A stretch of 64,000 nucleotides of DNA from Onthophagus taurus. Lineage: Eukaryota; Arthropoda; Insecta; Coleoptera; Scarabaeidae. Numbering within the stretch: the stretch's first letter is position 1; every line of letters begins with the position of its first letter. The notes under the pieces are model-generated. The model was not told the origin of the DNA. It worked only from the letters and a program-made list of their open reading frames with translations, and did no database searches. Location of the stretch: positions 10,664,001 through 10,728,000 of the forward strand of contig NC_091976.1 in assembly GCF_036711975.1 (NCBI RefSeq), read 5' to 3'. Shown here in pieces: positions 32,755 to 42,229 of this stretch. Position numbers and translations under genes: made by a program.

Positions 32755-33234
32755 TTAGTCAGTACCGTTCACGACATCGGTCGCTAAATTGTAATAGAAA
32801 CCGTCTTGGTTACGTTCGCGAAGAGGGACCCGTGCTGCCCCATGATATCGTCTGCTGACGGGTGTGGACACTTCCGGAACAGTATGGGCCACCACCAAAT
32901 TTTCAGCGACGTCCGCTACCGGAGAAGGAATCGTATAAATTTTCTGATCGAATCGGATTAAATTCGCAGGATTCTGTTTCCCAAAATCCCTCTTTCCGAG
33001 ATATACTAAAGACATCCTATCGAGGGACCGTAACTCTTCATCAGTTATAGCTTCGGCAATTCTCAACGGTAAATATACCGCAAAACCATCTTCCAACTCA
33101 ACAATAACGGAGGGCCATTTGTTCGATGCGATTCTTTTAGCTCTCACAATCGGGTAAGGATGATCGATTTGTAGCGAAGAAAGCGAACGTTTTAATGGGA
33201 AAACGTATGAACCCAAAAGATTTAGACGAGACAT
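32755..33234 (-). CDS. Small conserved Polinton left-arm protein (159 aa)
   Basis: Core (about residues 25-85): HPYPIVRAKRI, KWPSVIVELEDGFAVYLP, LRIAEAITDEEL, MSLVYLG. The element B homologue (48934-49251) shares KWPSVVLELEDGFSVFLPKR and the TDE(E/D) helix. The C-terminal ~60 residues are unique and basic. It is paralogous to the 105 aa gene beside it, with a duplicated flank. A ~400 bp intergenic region separates its start from the divergent two-exon gene at 33637. Function unknown. Confidence 0.65.
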   Translation of the reverse strand: MSRLNLLGSYVFPLKRSLSSLQIDHPYPIVRAKRIASNKWPSVIVELEDGFAVYLPLRIAEAITDEELRSLDRMSLVYLGKRDFGKQNPANLIRFDQKIYTIPSPVADVAENLVVAHTVPEVSTPVSRRYHGAARVPLRERNQDGFYYNLATDVVNGTD

Positions 33235-33636
33235 CTTATCAGTATGAGCGGCTACCTCGGACTACATTGAAATTACGGTAGGGATAGTAATTACCCTAAA
33301 CCAAAAAGATGCGCGCGCATCAGTGAATCCACCAATTAGAAAATATAAAAACCGCAAAATACCCTTGAACTAAGGGAGTAGCTCCCTCATTATTACATCA
33401 TCCCTATCGCTGTCGTAAATCAAATTAGATTGATGTAAATTAAAAAAAAAGATTTAATTTAAAATAAATAAAATAATTTAACGAAATTATCACCAGAATA
33501 AAAATCTCGCAACCGTTAAATGGGGTTAATGCGGTTAGATAATGATTACGAATTCTCGACTTTTCGCTTAAATACAATAATTTTAAATTAAGGAGTTTAG
33601 TATCATTTAACTTGTTTTACGTTAACATATACTACA

Positions 33637-34376
33637 ATGGCTTTGATCAACGCACCTTCGCTGAAAGATTTGGCTCAAGCGAAAATCAATGTAAACATAT
33701 CGAATCGTCTACATATACTATCACTCCAAGAATACTTGCCGTGGAAACTAGTGTTAGACTTATGGAACACGTGGTTCCAGGATAATTGGTTCGAGCTTGG
33801 AACGCATAAAAAATGTTCCGATGATGTGGACGTTAGGTGCATTACAATGGATGTGTTTAATTATAAACTGAATCATAAGTTACAATGCGCCATCTTTAGA
33901 AATGTTGAAATTTTCAGGTAAATTAGAAATTAAAATATAGTCTTTAAAGATAATAATTGAGATGTTAATAATAATAATACTTTAGTGATGAAATTTTCAA
34001 TCAAATAAATGGGGATGGAGTAGTATACAAGAGGGTATTTTTCTGTCAAACTAAACACGGACCTGTTTGCGCCCATTGTTGGGATATGTTCGAAATGGAG
34101 CTTAATTGGGGTTTACAATATAAAGAAGGATTTCAACCCAAACCACAAATCAGCAGAATTCGGAGGTATCGATTTGAAAATACAATTGATCCCATTATTC
34201 GGGGGCGTGAAATTATAAATAAGAGTGAATTCATTGAGCTAGTGGAAAGCGAGAAAATGTGGTGTGCTTTTTGTCTGGTACGTCCACATTTTAAAGTAAG
34301 TTTAAGAGTAACAGTTTCCGAAGTTTTATACCAATTTTTAATGGTAGAAGTAGCTCGTTATAAGCTTGTAAGTTAA
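33637..34376 (+). CDS. Two-exon zinc-ribbon-like accessory protein (223 aa)
   Basis: Exon 1 is 33637-33917 and exon 2 is 33986-34376, joined over a 68 bp GT-AG intron. The element B gene (50505-51173) has an intron in exactly the same place and phase. The N-terminus is SLKDLAQAKI...YLPWKLVLDLWNTW, a helix pattern reminiscent of SOCS/F-box adaptors (speculative). Two CxxC pairs follow, VCAHCWD and MWCAFCLVRP, likely one zinc site. Conservation of intron and cysteines in two diverged elements argues for a real, selected gene. Function unknown. Confidence 0.65.
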
Positions 34377-35282
34377 ATATAAAAGATAAGTTAGTTTATT
34401 ATAATTTACATATAAATAATGTAGGTATATTATTTTTTAAAATAAGCTTGTAAGTTAAATATAAAAGATAAGTTAGTTTATTATAATTTACGTATAATAT
34501 TTTTAAATAAATTTTTTTTTATAATTTAAGAAATTATTGTTTGATATTTTTAAATAATCCAAACGCATTGAGGAATTAATATTAAATAACTCTTTAAAGA
34601 TATATGTGCGGGGGATGGAAATTTGATAAAGAAAACAAATTAAATTCAGGTCGAGGCATTTTAATCTAAATAAATTAAAAAATAAAAGTTAATATAAATA
34701 TAATAACAATTTAAAATGAATAAACTCACTTTCTAGCCTATATAATATGGAGACATACGTCCCCATATCAGCAAAATATAAACCAGGCCCGAGGGGCGTG
34801 AAGCCCCTCGGACATTTATATCGAGGCACTTGCCTCGACAAGAAAATTGATTTCTGCACCCTCTAAATTTAAAGATATAAATTAAAATAATGAAATTAAA
34901 CCTCTGTATTGAGACTTACTTTTAAATGGGGGGGCAGGAGCCTCCCCGCCAGCTCCTCCACAATGAATTTAACTGAAAAAATTTGAATTTTAAACTCAAA
35001 ACTTAAATTTTAACAATTTAACAATTTAGAGCTCACCTCTTTGGTTATACATTATTAACCAAAATGCGGTAAAACGGTATTGCATAAGACTTTATACCCT
35101 TTACAGAGTATACCCTTATCAAGTGTGTGGTTTCCTAAGGAAACGACTTGGGCGCAACGTTCTTATGCTGCAAACCCTTATCAAATGTGGTTTCTTAAGG
35201 AAAAAAGAAACTCGAGTAAAATAGACGTTTAAAAAAGTAAATTTTATTTTAAAAAATAATTCACATCGATAGAAAAAAATTT
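34377..35282. other. Non-coding stretch with GC-rich hairpins and short direct repeats
   Basis: A ~50 bp direct duplication (AAGCTTGTAAGTTAAATATA) lies at about 34363 and 34444. At 34786-34960 three GC-rich inverted repeats stand out in AT-rich DNA: CCGAGGGGC/GCCCCTCGG, TCGAGGCA/TGCCTCGA and GGGGAGG-type arms. At 35111 and 35166 ACCCTTATCAA...GGTTTC(C/T)TAAGGAAA occurs twice. No coding region is supportable. Confidence 0.6.
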
Positions 35283-36221
35283 TTATGATATATCTTTATT
35301 TGATATCCAAGAATTATGGGATGAATCGAATCCTAACCATTTTACGTACAACTTATCCTTCTTCCTCTTCAACACCTTTTCAACGAGGTAAACGTTGGGT
35401 TGAGCGGTCCTTTGAAGTTCGAATTCGTAAAAAGCGCCTTTAATCGGCTGACCACGCACATCCTCCAATAAATACGAAATTGGATTTGTGATATTCACTT
35501 TAACGATTTTAAACAATTCGGCGGTCCAGTTGGGCAGATATCCTTTATCAAACACATGTTTATATTTACTGATACGAACAGCGTCTCCAACTCTAAACTT
35601 TCCTCTGCCGGCAATTTTAATATGATTGTACACTGTATCGAGAAGTTTATTCTCTACCGATTTCGAATTTATTTCAGACGGTTTCATTTTCGTAGTCGAA
35701 TGTTTCGTACTGTTATATCGAGATGTTATATCCACCAATAGGTGCGCCCATTTATGATTTCCATATAGACTGAAGAACTTGTAGATTCTTTGTTTAACGG
35801 TTCGAATTACACGTTCAGCCATCGACGCTTTCATAACGCTATACGATGAAAAATGATTAATTTTAAAATCCGACATCAACCGTTTAAATTGACTGTTGTA
35901 GAACTCTTTGCCCTGATCGGTTTGTAGATTTCGAGGCGCGCGACCGTCGTCTGTGAGAATTGAGCGTAGCGCTGCGGTGACGTCCGTAGAATTTTTACTT
36001 TTTAACGGACGCGTCCAAAGAAACTTGGAGAAACAGTTTATAACCACTAATATATATTTATATCCGGAATTCAATCTGGCAAACTCAATCATTTCAATTA
36101 GATCCGCCTGCCATAGATCATCGATCCCCTTCAGGATGGTTCTTCGTCTAGCGAAAATACGTCTAGCGGGGCGATGGAGCTCCTCCACAATGACACGTTT
36201 CGCATCTGACACCTTCTCCAT
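35283..36221 (-). CDS. Polinton retroviral-type integrase with chromodomain (312 aa)
   Basis: The rve core shows DLWQADLIEM (first Asp), LQTDQGKEFYN (second Asp) and SMAERVIRTVKQ (Glu about 34 residues later), a complete DDE triad. The C-terminal region has VGDAVRISKYKHVFDKGYLPNW (SH3-like tail) and then a chromodomain (VEKVLKRKKDKLYVKWLGF...SWIS). It catalyses insertion of linear element DNA. It is the last gene of the leftward block, starting 9 bp from the stop of the coiled-coil gene. 73-80% of residues match the element B integrase by eye. No N-terminal HHCC zinc finger is encoded in this frame. Confidence 0.9.
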   Translation of the reverse strand: MEKVSDAKRVIVEELHRPARRIFARRRTILKGIDDLWQADLIEMIEFARLNSGYKYILVVINCFSKFLWTRPLKSKNSTDVTAALRSILTDDGRAPRNLQTDQGKEFYNSQFKRLMSDFKINHFSSYSVMKASMAERVIRTVKQRIYKFFSLYGNHKWAHLLVDITSRYNSTKHSTTKMKPSEINSKSVENKLLDTVYNHIKIAGRGKFRVGDAVRISKYKHVFDKGYLPNWTAELFKIVKVNITNPISYLLEDVRGQPIKGAFYEFELQRTAQPNVYLVEKVLKRKKDKLYVKWLGFDSSHNSWISNKDIS

Positions 36222-36602
36222 TGTGACAATTAAGGTTTGAGACCAACCTTTTTCTCTAATATATCAAGTCGGGAAAATATAGCGGAATCCATGAGGTCAA
36301 CTCGCGACTTTTGCGCACCGATCGACTGTCGTATATTCGATATGAGCGTATCAATCACCGATAGACGATTTCTAATGCGATTTAGATTCAAAGGTATATC
36401 GGTGTTTACCGTTTTAATTAGCGATGCGATCTGTCCGGTCTTAAGGTGGAATTTCGTTGCGACGTCCAGCGTTCGCGGCCCGCCGCGACGTCCAGCAGTA
36501 ACCGCCAGCCGTTACGTTCGCGTGAATTTCGTTGGAACGTCTGAGTCTGTGCTTCGGCAGCATTTATGTTCATGCTTCTGTAGTGAAAGGTGCTTTTTAA
36601 AA

Positions 36603-38845
36603 ATGGATAGGAAGACGTTAGCGGCATTGATTTTGCTAGAAGAAGAAGAAGATGATGATATTAGGCTTTTGCTATCCATTCGTGAGGACACTAGCGAGTT
36701 ATATAAATCTCGAAACCAAGAAGGGTATTTTGAAATACTTATAAGAAATCATCTCAATGCCGATGATGAAAAGTTTCGCAGTTTCTTCAGGCTAAATAAA
36801 GAGCAATTTAATTTTGTGTTGAATCTCGTTCATGCAGATTTGAAGAAACAATCCACAAATTGTGTGAAAAACCCAATTTCTCCTGAGGAAAAGTTAGCGT
36901 TGACCTTAAGGTAAGGATGTTTTCTTTGTAAAAAAATACAGATGTTTAAAAAAAAACCAACAATTTTATCAAAAATGCACGTTTAATTAACAAAAGCAAT
37001 ATATAAGTTTATTTCATGTTGTAATAGTCGTTTGAATAGGGTGTCATAAACGTAGTGGGCGTATGATCGTCAGGTGTACTTGTATTATGGGAAGTATTGA
37101 GGGAAAATGTTGGAGTTGGTGCCTGTGGTTGGTGGGGTTGTGTCTGTGTATGTGGAATATTTATTATTGGGGAAGATGCTTGTAAATTAGTCACTAGTGT
37201 TAGGATTTGTAACTTTGCTTGCGATATTAAATTGGGAGGTAGCTTTTTTACCATTAGAGCGATGCTTCTCATGAATAAATCCACTTCATCTTCTTCCTTT
37301 TGGTGCGTTAATTGTGATAGAACGTGAAGACGATGTTTAGACCGTTCTTCCAATTCGTGTAATAATTTCGCTTTTGCGTTGCTAGGTGTTGAACTGCTGC
37401 AAGTTGGCGTGTTTGAACGGCTTCTATCGTCCATGTTTGTTCTTTTTAGTATTTTCGGATTTGGCTGATTTAAATGTATGGAATCTGGTGATCCTACGTC
37501 GTCTTCAATTATTCTTGATTGCGATTCCGAATCAGTTTGAACATCTTCATCGCCGCTATCCTGAGTATTCTGAGATGATTCGGTGTTTTGCTGTACATTA
37601 CAATTTTGAATGCGGCTACAATAATAAATAAATAAGAAAACTTAAAAAAACATAACTCAAAAGAGATAGTATACCTTCGTTCAGATTTGAGAAGTTCCAA
37701 AAATGTTAGCTGTTCGTATAAATGCCATTTTGATGGTCTTGTTGATGCTGCCGAACCAGTTCCTTGCTTTTGTTTTCTTTTTTGTTTTAAGTAGTTATCG
37801 CGAATATTTTTCCATCGCAATTTACAATCCTCGGCTGGAAAAATAAAATAAGAATAGGTACATAATATAAAAACATGAAATTGTATCGTATCGTATCGAA
37901 TGATGTTTTGATGTTCTTTTTTTTAGGTTTTTAGCTACAGGTGAAACATTTAAATCCCTTTCATTTGCCTTTCGTATCTCATCCAGCTACATTTCAATTG
38001 TTGTCCGAGAAACATTAGAAGTGCTATGTCTGCGTTTAGTTCCTATATTTCTACCACCACAAAATGAAATAGATATGAAGGAAAAAGCACAGGAATTTTG
38101 GAATAAGTGGAATTTTCCTAACTGCGTCGCAGGAGTTGATGGCAAACATATTCGAGTTTTTTGTCCCAGAAAAAGCGGATCGCTATTCTTCAATTACAAG
38201 GATTATTTCTCAATAGTATTGCTTGCTATGGTAGATGCAAATTGCAAATTTTTATTTGTGGATGTTGGTGCCTATGGAAAAGAAGGAGATAGTACCATTT
38301 TTTCAACTTCTGAAATGGGCAAACAAGTGTACTCTGGAAAATTATTTCCAAAAGACGAAATGCTTCCCAATTCGAACAAAAAGTTGCCGTATGTTGTAGT
38401 TGGCGATGAAGCGTTTAGATTACACAGACATTTAATGAAACCATACAGCAAATTATCTGCTAAATCGGATAGGAGGAAAACTATTTACAACTATCGATTA
38501 TGCAGAGCTCGACGAGTCACTGAAAACGCATTTGGTCTTTTAAGCCAAATTTTTCGCATTTACTACACACCAATAGCTATAAATCCAGAATCGTGTGATA
38601 AGTTGATCATGGTAACTTGTTGTTTGCACAATCTGTTAAGAGATGCATTTTTGGAGAAAGGCAATCGACCCTTTTACGAATATGATCCAAATGTACAGAT
38701 CCCGAACAATGTGACTCCATTAGCAGGAGCAGGTGGCTTTGCAAGTGCAAATGGTTTGGAAGTAAGGGAAATGTTCACCCAGTTTTTTAATGAGGATGGG
38801 GCACTCCATTGGCAGAATGATCGTGTTTTTAGAGTGTCCAGTTAA
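36603..38845 (+). CDS. Harbinger (HARBI1-like) transposase, two exons, 408 aa
   Basis: Exon 1 is 36603-36910 and exon 2 is 37927-38845. The AG|GTAAGG donor and TTTTAG acceptor join ALTLR to FLATGETFKSLSFAFRIS, a typical HARBI1 sequence. The nuclease region has CVAGVDGKHI (Asp), a GDST block, and RARRVTENAFG (Glu), then MVTCCLHNLLRD. Full length for the family, with no internal stop. The ~1 kb intron contains part of the opposite-strand MADF gene. It needs the MADF partner for DNA binding and nuclear import in characterised relatives. Confidence 0.85.
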
Positions 38846-39223
38846 TTTCTGTATGCTATTATACAGTGAGCGCAAAACTATTGGAATAAATTCACTTAAA
38901 ATTCTTTTGTTTTTGAAAACATATTCGGACCCGCTAATTTTTATTTTTAGTTGCGCATTTTCTAAACTAATTTTTATTTATACAGGGTGCCCCAGAAATA
39001 TAAATAGTTTAATATAAATAATTTAATATAATGTACTTAGCTAGCACAAATATATACATGCATACTTACATTTCTTCAATAACACTACACCAATCTTATT
39101 CCACGCATTTTCCCGAATCTGGTGATCCTTAAAGTCCTTATTTGCATGGTCGTAAATGCAAGGATATTCACGTACTTGTTCAATTAATAATTCGTCATCA
39201 TCATGAGAAAATTTTTGCGACAT
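37009..39223 (-). CDS. Harbinger MADF/Myb-like accessory protein, three exons, 306 aa
   Basis: Exons at 39223-39070, 37834-37675 and 37615-37009. Phases match at both junctions. The MADF domain reads DELLIEQVREYPCIYDHANKDFKD, AWNKIG, then LRWKNIRDNYLKQK and HLYEQLTFL (about residues 8-105). The rest is acidic then Ser/Thr/Gln-rich. A hydrophobic BESS-like segment (FMRSIALMVKKLPPNLISQAKLQIL-type) lies near residue 220, which I infer mediates protein contacts. It is convergent with the transposase gene and nested in its intron region. Confidence 0.8.
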
Positions 39224-40398
39224 TTTTAATCTAAATACGAACTCTGCATGCAAATATAACCTCTCAAATATAAAGTCACGGTTGGCGTTCGCGTCTCGAC
39301 ATGTTTTTGAGCAGTCGGGACGCAGCCGTCGACGGCTGGCCGCTGAGCCGTCGGGACGCGCCGCGTCAACGAAATCAATTCCATTGTATGCATTGTATTA
39401 GTGCTTGACTGCCGGACGTCGCGGCGGGCCGCGAACGCTGGACGTCGCAACGAAATTCCACCTTTAGATGGGTCTAATAAATTCGATACATCTTCGATAT
39501 TCGATTTGTTAAGCTTTACTTGATTTAATAAATTAGTGAATTCCGTTTTAATTGCGTCCCCCAACTTTGTTAAACGATCGGAAAGTTGAGTTAAATCACC
39601 AGAGACGTCCGAGTAATTTCGATTAATAACATCTGTGAACTTTGCCGCCGTATCAGTTAATTCGTTGGATATTTCGGTAATTTTTACATCGCCAACATCA
39701 ATTTTAGCATGCAGATTTTTAATATCGGATACCCAGTGCGATTTTAAATTTAAAATCTGATCCTCGATCGCTTCGATTAAAGGTTTTAAATTTCCGGAAA
39801 CTTGCAGATCGATATATTTCTTGCTGGCATCGAATTCATCACGTAGGGTTTGAATCTCCGGCGTAACTTGTTCGGATTTAATTCGCAAATTTTCAACACC
39901 CGATTTTAAATTTAAAATCTGATCCTCGATCGCTTCGATTGAAGGCCTTAAATTTCCGGAAACTTGAAGATCAATATATTTCTTGCTAGCATCAATTTCA
40001 TCACGTAGGGTTTCAATCACCGACGTACCTTTTCTGGATTTATCTCGCAAATCATCAACCTCCGATTTTAAAGAATAATGAAGATTCCTATTAGCTCGCA
40101 TTGTCCTACTTATTGAATCGAGCATACGTTTATACTCCGTATCGTTTGTCTTAAACATCTCATCTACATATGCTTTTATAACGCAATCGTTTTCTAACGA
40201 TGGGCTTTGTACATTACTAAGTTTACGTCCCTGCATATCATAATCCCCAGATGAGGTTAACGGTAATCCAACCGCCCGCTGAGACGTTCCGGCTTCATCA
40301 ATTATTCTACCCCATGAAGATGCGTGCAACGTACGTCCGAATTTATCGATACTGATAATACCACCAACACCACCTCCAAACATGTCTAGCGTAGTTAT

Positions 40399-41385
40399 TT
40401 ATTTGATAACGTTGATTTCTTTAAGCTCCTCCACAATATACGCAATCTCGTTTCTATGCGAATTGTTTCCGGCCGCATACGATGCGTGCAACAATCGCAA
40501 TCGATCTACCAATTCGTTAACATCATCCCAGTATTTATACTGAATCCGATTGGAATTAACCTCTAGACCCGATCCTGCAGCTGTTTCACCCGCGCTGCTA
40601 AATAGCGGTTTAATTATTTTAATATATTTTTCAGAACGATTACTCGCTATGGGACCGGTATAGTTCTGTTTATGAGCTCCCGTATACGTTAGAATCTCTT
40701 TATACTTGCGAAGATCCTCTTCCGTAAAATTTTTAGGTGCTTTCAATTGTATGAGCTCGTATAAACCCGAGCTGGTTGGAATATTTAATTTACCACCGTC
40801 TAGTGATATGTGAGCGTCGGTAAATTCAACAGGTTTTGAACCAATCTTCCATCCATCTGTTTTAGAATCGTACCTTATACCCATTCTGAGATCAATTGAA
40901 TCCCGTTTGCCGTACATATAATATAAATTTCTAATTCCGACGGGTAGCCTTCCAATAGGTATACGCTCTAATTTTGCATCGGGTTTCGTCAACGTTGACG
41001 TTGAAGGGGATTTTGATACATCAGCTCCCAAATTTTCAATCATTTGCGAACCCTTGGGAATTACGGACGGACTTTTAACCTCAAACTTATCAACATCTTC
41101 ATCACTAAACTTTATCTCTTTAATTTCCCCCTTAACTGTTTTCTGTTGAGTCTTTCGATGCAATTTTATCGGTACCTTTACGTCATCCAATTTTTTCGAT
41201 ATATCCTTCAAAGTATCGCTTAACGGTCGGTGGAGTTTAGCTATAAGCGCGTCATCGCGTTCCTGGCCTAGTCTAATCGCCAGGCGTTTACGCTTTATCG
41301 CATTCGTGATGTTTACTATAGCTCTATCACGTTCGACGTTTGACCGCTTGCCTACTTTATTTTGTTTACTACTATAATTGGCCAT
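40399..41385 (-). CDS. DUF8207-like Polinton protein (328 aa)
   Basis: The start is the ATG at 41385 (MANYSSK). The frame is open upstream only through a GTG. The N-terminus is basic and helical (RDRAIVNITNAIKRKRLAIRLGQERDDALIAKLHRPL). The conserved C-terminal half has GWKIGSKPVEF, SGLYELIQLKAPKNFTEEDL, YKEILTYTGAH and YKYWDDVNELVDRLRLLHAS. Always next to the packaging ATPase in such elements. I recall this as the DUF8207 family. Its role is unknown, possibly virion assembly. Second gene of the leftward block. Confidence 0.75.
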   Translation of the reverse strand: MANYSSKQNKVGKRSNVERDRAIVNITNAIKRKRLAIRLGQERDDALIAKLHRPLSDTLKDISKKLDDVKVPIKLHRKTQQKTVKGEIKEIKFSDEDVDKFEVKSPSVIPKGSQMIENLGADVSKSPSTSTLTKPDAKLERIPIGRLPVGIRNLYYMYGKRDSIDLRMGIRYDSKTDGWKIGSKPVEFTDAHISLDGGKLNIPTSSGLYELIQLKAPKNFTEEDLRKYKEILTYTGAHKQNYTGPIASNRSEKYIKIIKPLFSSAGETAAGSGLEVNSNRIQYKYWDDVNELVDRLRLLHASYAAGNNSHRNEIAYIVEELKEINVIK

Positions 41386-41443
41386 CGATGATAATGGTGA
41401 TGATGACCTCACACAAACGCATGTAAAATAGCAATGCGTCTTT

Positions 41444-42142
41444 TCAATCTGGGTAGATGTATTTATCCATGCCTATACGATATCTACCATCCTTAACTTC
41501 AAAGTCTTTCATTATAATTAATGGGTTATATTTACCGTCGTTCCAACAGCGTCTACACATCTCTTTAAATTCTTCAAACCTCATATCGGTATTTACATGT
41601 TCGTCGTATACATGTTTCAAGTTCACCTCATCCTGCTTGAAAAGCACTAACACGTTAGCGTTATCCCGAATTAGATGTTTAGGTATACGCGTATAGGTCT
41701 GTGTAAGGTAGAAAGAGTCTACGTTTCTATGTCTACCCATAGAAAAATACGCTCGAATTTTATCCTGCTTATCGCACGCCACATCATCGAATATAAAAAT
41801 TGAATTCTCCTTAGCTTCATTCGGATCCACTACGGCGTCATTATCGCTGAATCGATAGAATCCAATTTCCGGAAGTCGATTCAAAACTAAACTTAAAAGT
41901 TCATATTTCGGTTGCCCCAGTGACTTTGAGTAAATGTAGATATTTTCGAATGTCAGACCATTTTCATCAAATATTAGATTCAAAATTAAATTTGTCTTCC
42001 CACAGCCAGAAGGTCCGCAGACAATTGCGCGTAAACTGTTGGGTATTAAATCGCTATGTCTACGCTTCGTCTCCGTTGCTGATACCAGCCGATCGAGATC
42101 AGTCAATGGCATAGTTAGAGAAGGGTGTTTCACTACACGCAT
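41444..42142 (-). CDS. Genome-packaging ATPase (FtsK/HerA type, 232 aa)
   Basis: Walker A is GPSGCGKTNLILNL at about residues 42-55. Walker B is NSIFIFDDVACDKQ at about 112-125. Later motifs are YLTQTYTRIPKHLIRDNANVLVLFKQDE. Length is normal for Polinton/adintovirus ATPases. It powers DNA entry into the capsid. First gene of the leftward block, 87 bp from the divergent PLA2 start. Element B has a close homologue (55395-56105). Confidence 0.9.
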   Translation of the reverse strand: MRVVKHPSLTMPLTDLDRLVSATETKRRHSDLIPNSLRAIVCGPSGCGKTNLILNLIFDENGLTFENIYIYSKSLGQPKYELLSLVLNRLPEIGFYRFSDNDAVVDPNEAKENSIFIFDDVACDKQDKIRAYFSMGRHRNVDSFYLTQTYTRIPKHLIRDNANVLVLFKQDEVNLKHVYDEHVNTDMRFEEFKEMCRRCWNDGKYNPLIIMKDFEVKDGRYRIGMDKYIYPD

Positions 42143-42229
42143 GTTGTCAAAAATTGACTGAGACTCTAACGTACCTGCACGTATATATAAAGGCCCCGGT
42201 TATGTTTGAAATCGCATCACTTGAGAGTA
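42143..42229. promoter_or_regulatory. Short divergent promoter, element A
   Basis: 87 bp between the ATPase and PLA2 starts. On the plus strand TATATATAA (42182-42190) lies 48 bp before the ATG, with an ATCACTT initiator-like word ~30 bp downstream of it. Element B keeps the same layout (TATATATTT, 43 bp before the ATG). The leftward side shows no clear TATA box. Confidence 0.6.

Larger units (their letters stand above)
36444..39463. mobile_element. PIF/Harbinger transposon, apparently complete
   Basis: Perfect 50 bp inverted ends (AGGTGGAATTTCGTTGCGAC...) and TTA on both sides (36441-36443, 39464-39466). It carries both genes expected of an autonomous element, transposase (+) and MADF/Myb-like protein (-), each open after splicing. 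A GC-rich subterminal block (about 39290-39365) is repeat-like. Perfect ends and intact genes mean recent insertion, later than the Polinton. Confidence 0.9.
36230..40383 (-). pseudogene. Coiled-coil structural protein, interrupted by a Harbinger element
   Basis: Starts ISIDKFGRT, has GDYDMQGRKLSNVQ (about residues 50-65), then a long heptad-rich region with two near-identical ~60-residue repeats (YIDLQVSGNL...IEAIEDQILNLKS). The homologue in element B is intact (53493-54416). A 3,020 bp transposon at 36444-39463 cuts it about 305 codons in. The frame is preserved across the 3 bp target duplication, so loss of the insert would give a 376-residue protein. The trimeric fibre-like look (short conserved head, coiled coil) suggests a virion spike or tail, which is inference. 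Confidence 0.75.

Noticed and set aside
36237..36600. Plus-strand ORF start upstream of the Harbinger transposase
   Set aside because: It runs antisense through the coiled-coil gene and the terminal repeat. The real start is the ATG at 36603.
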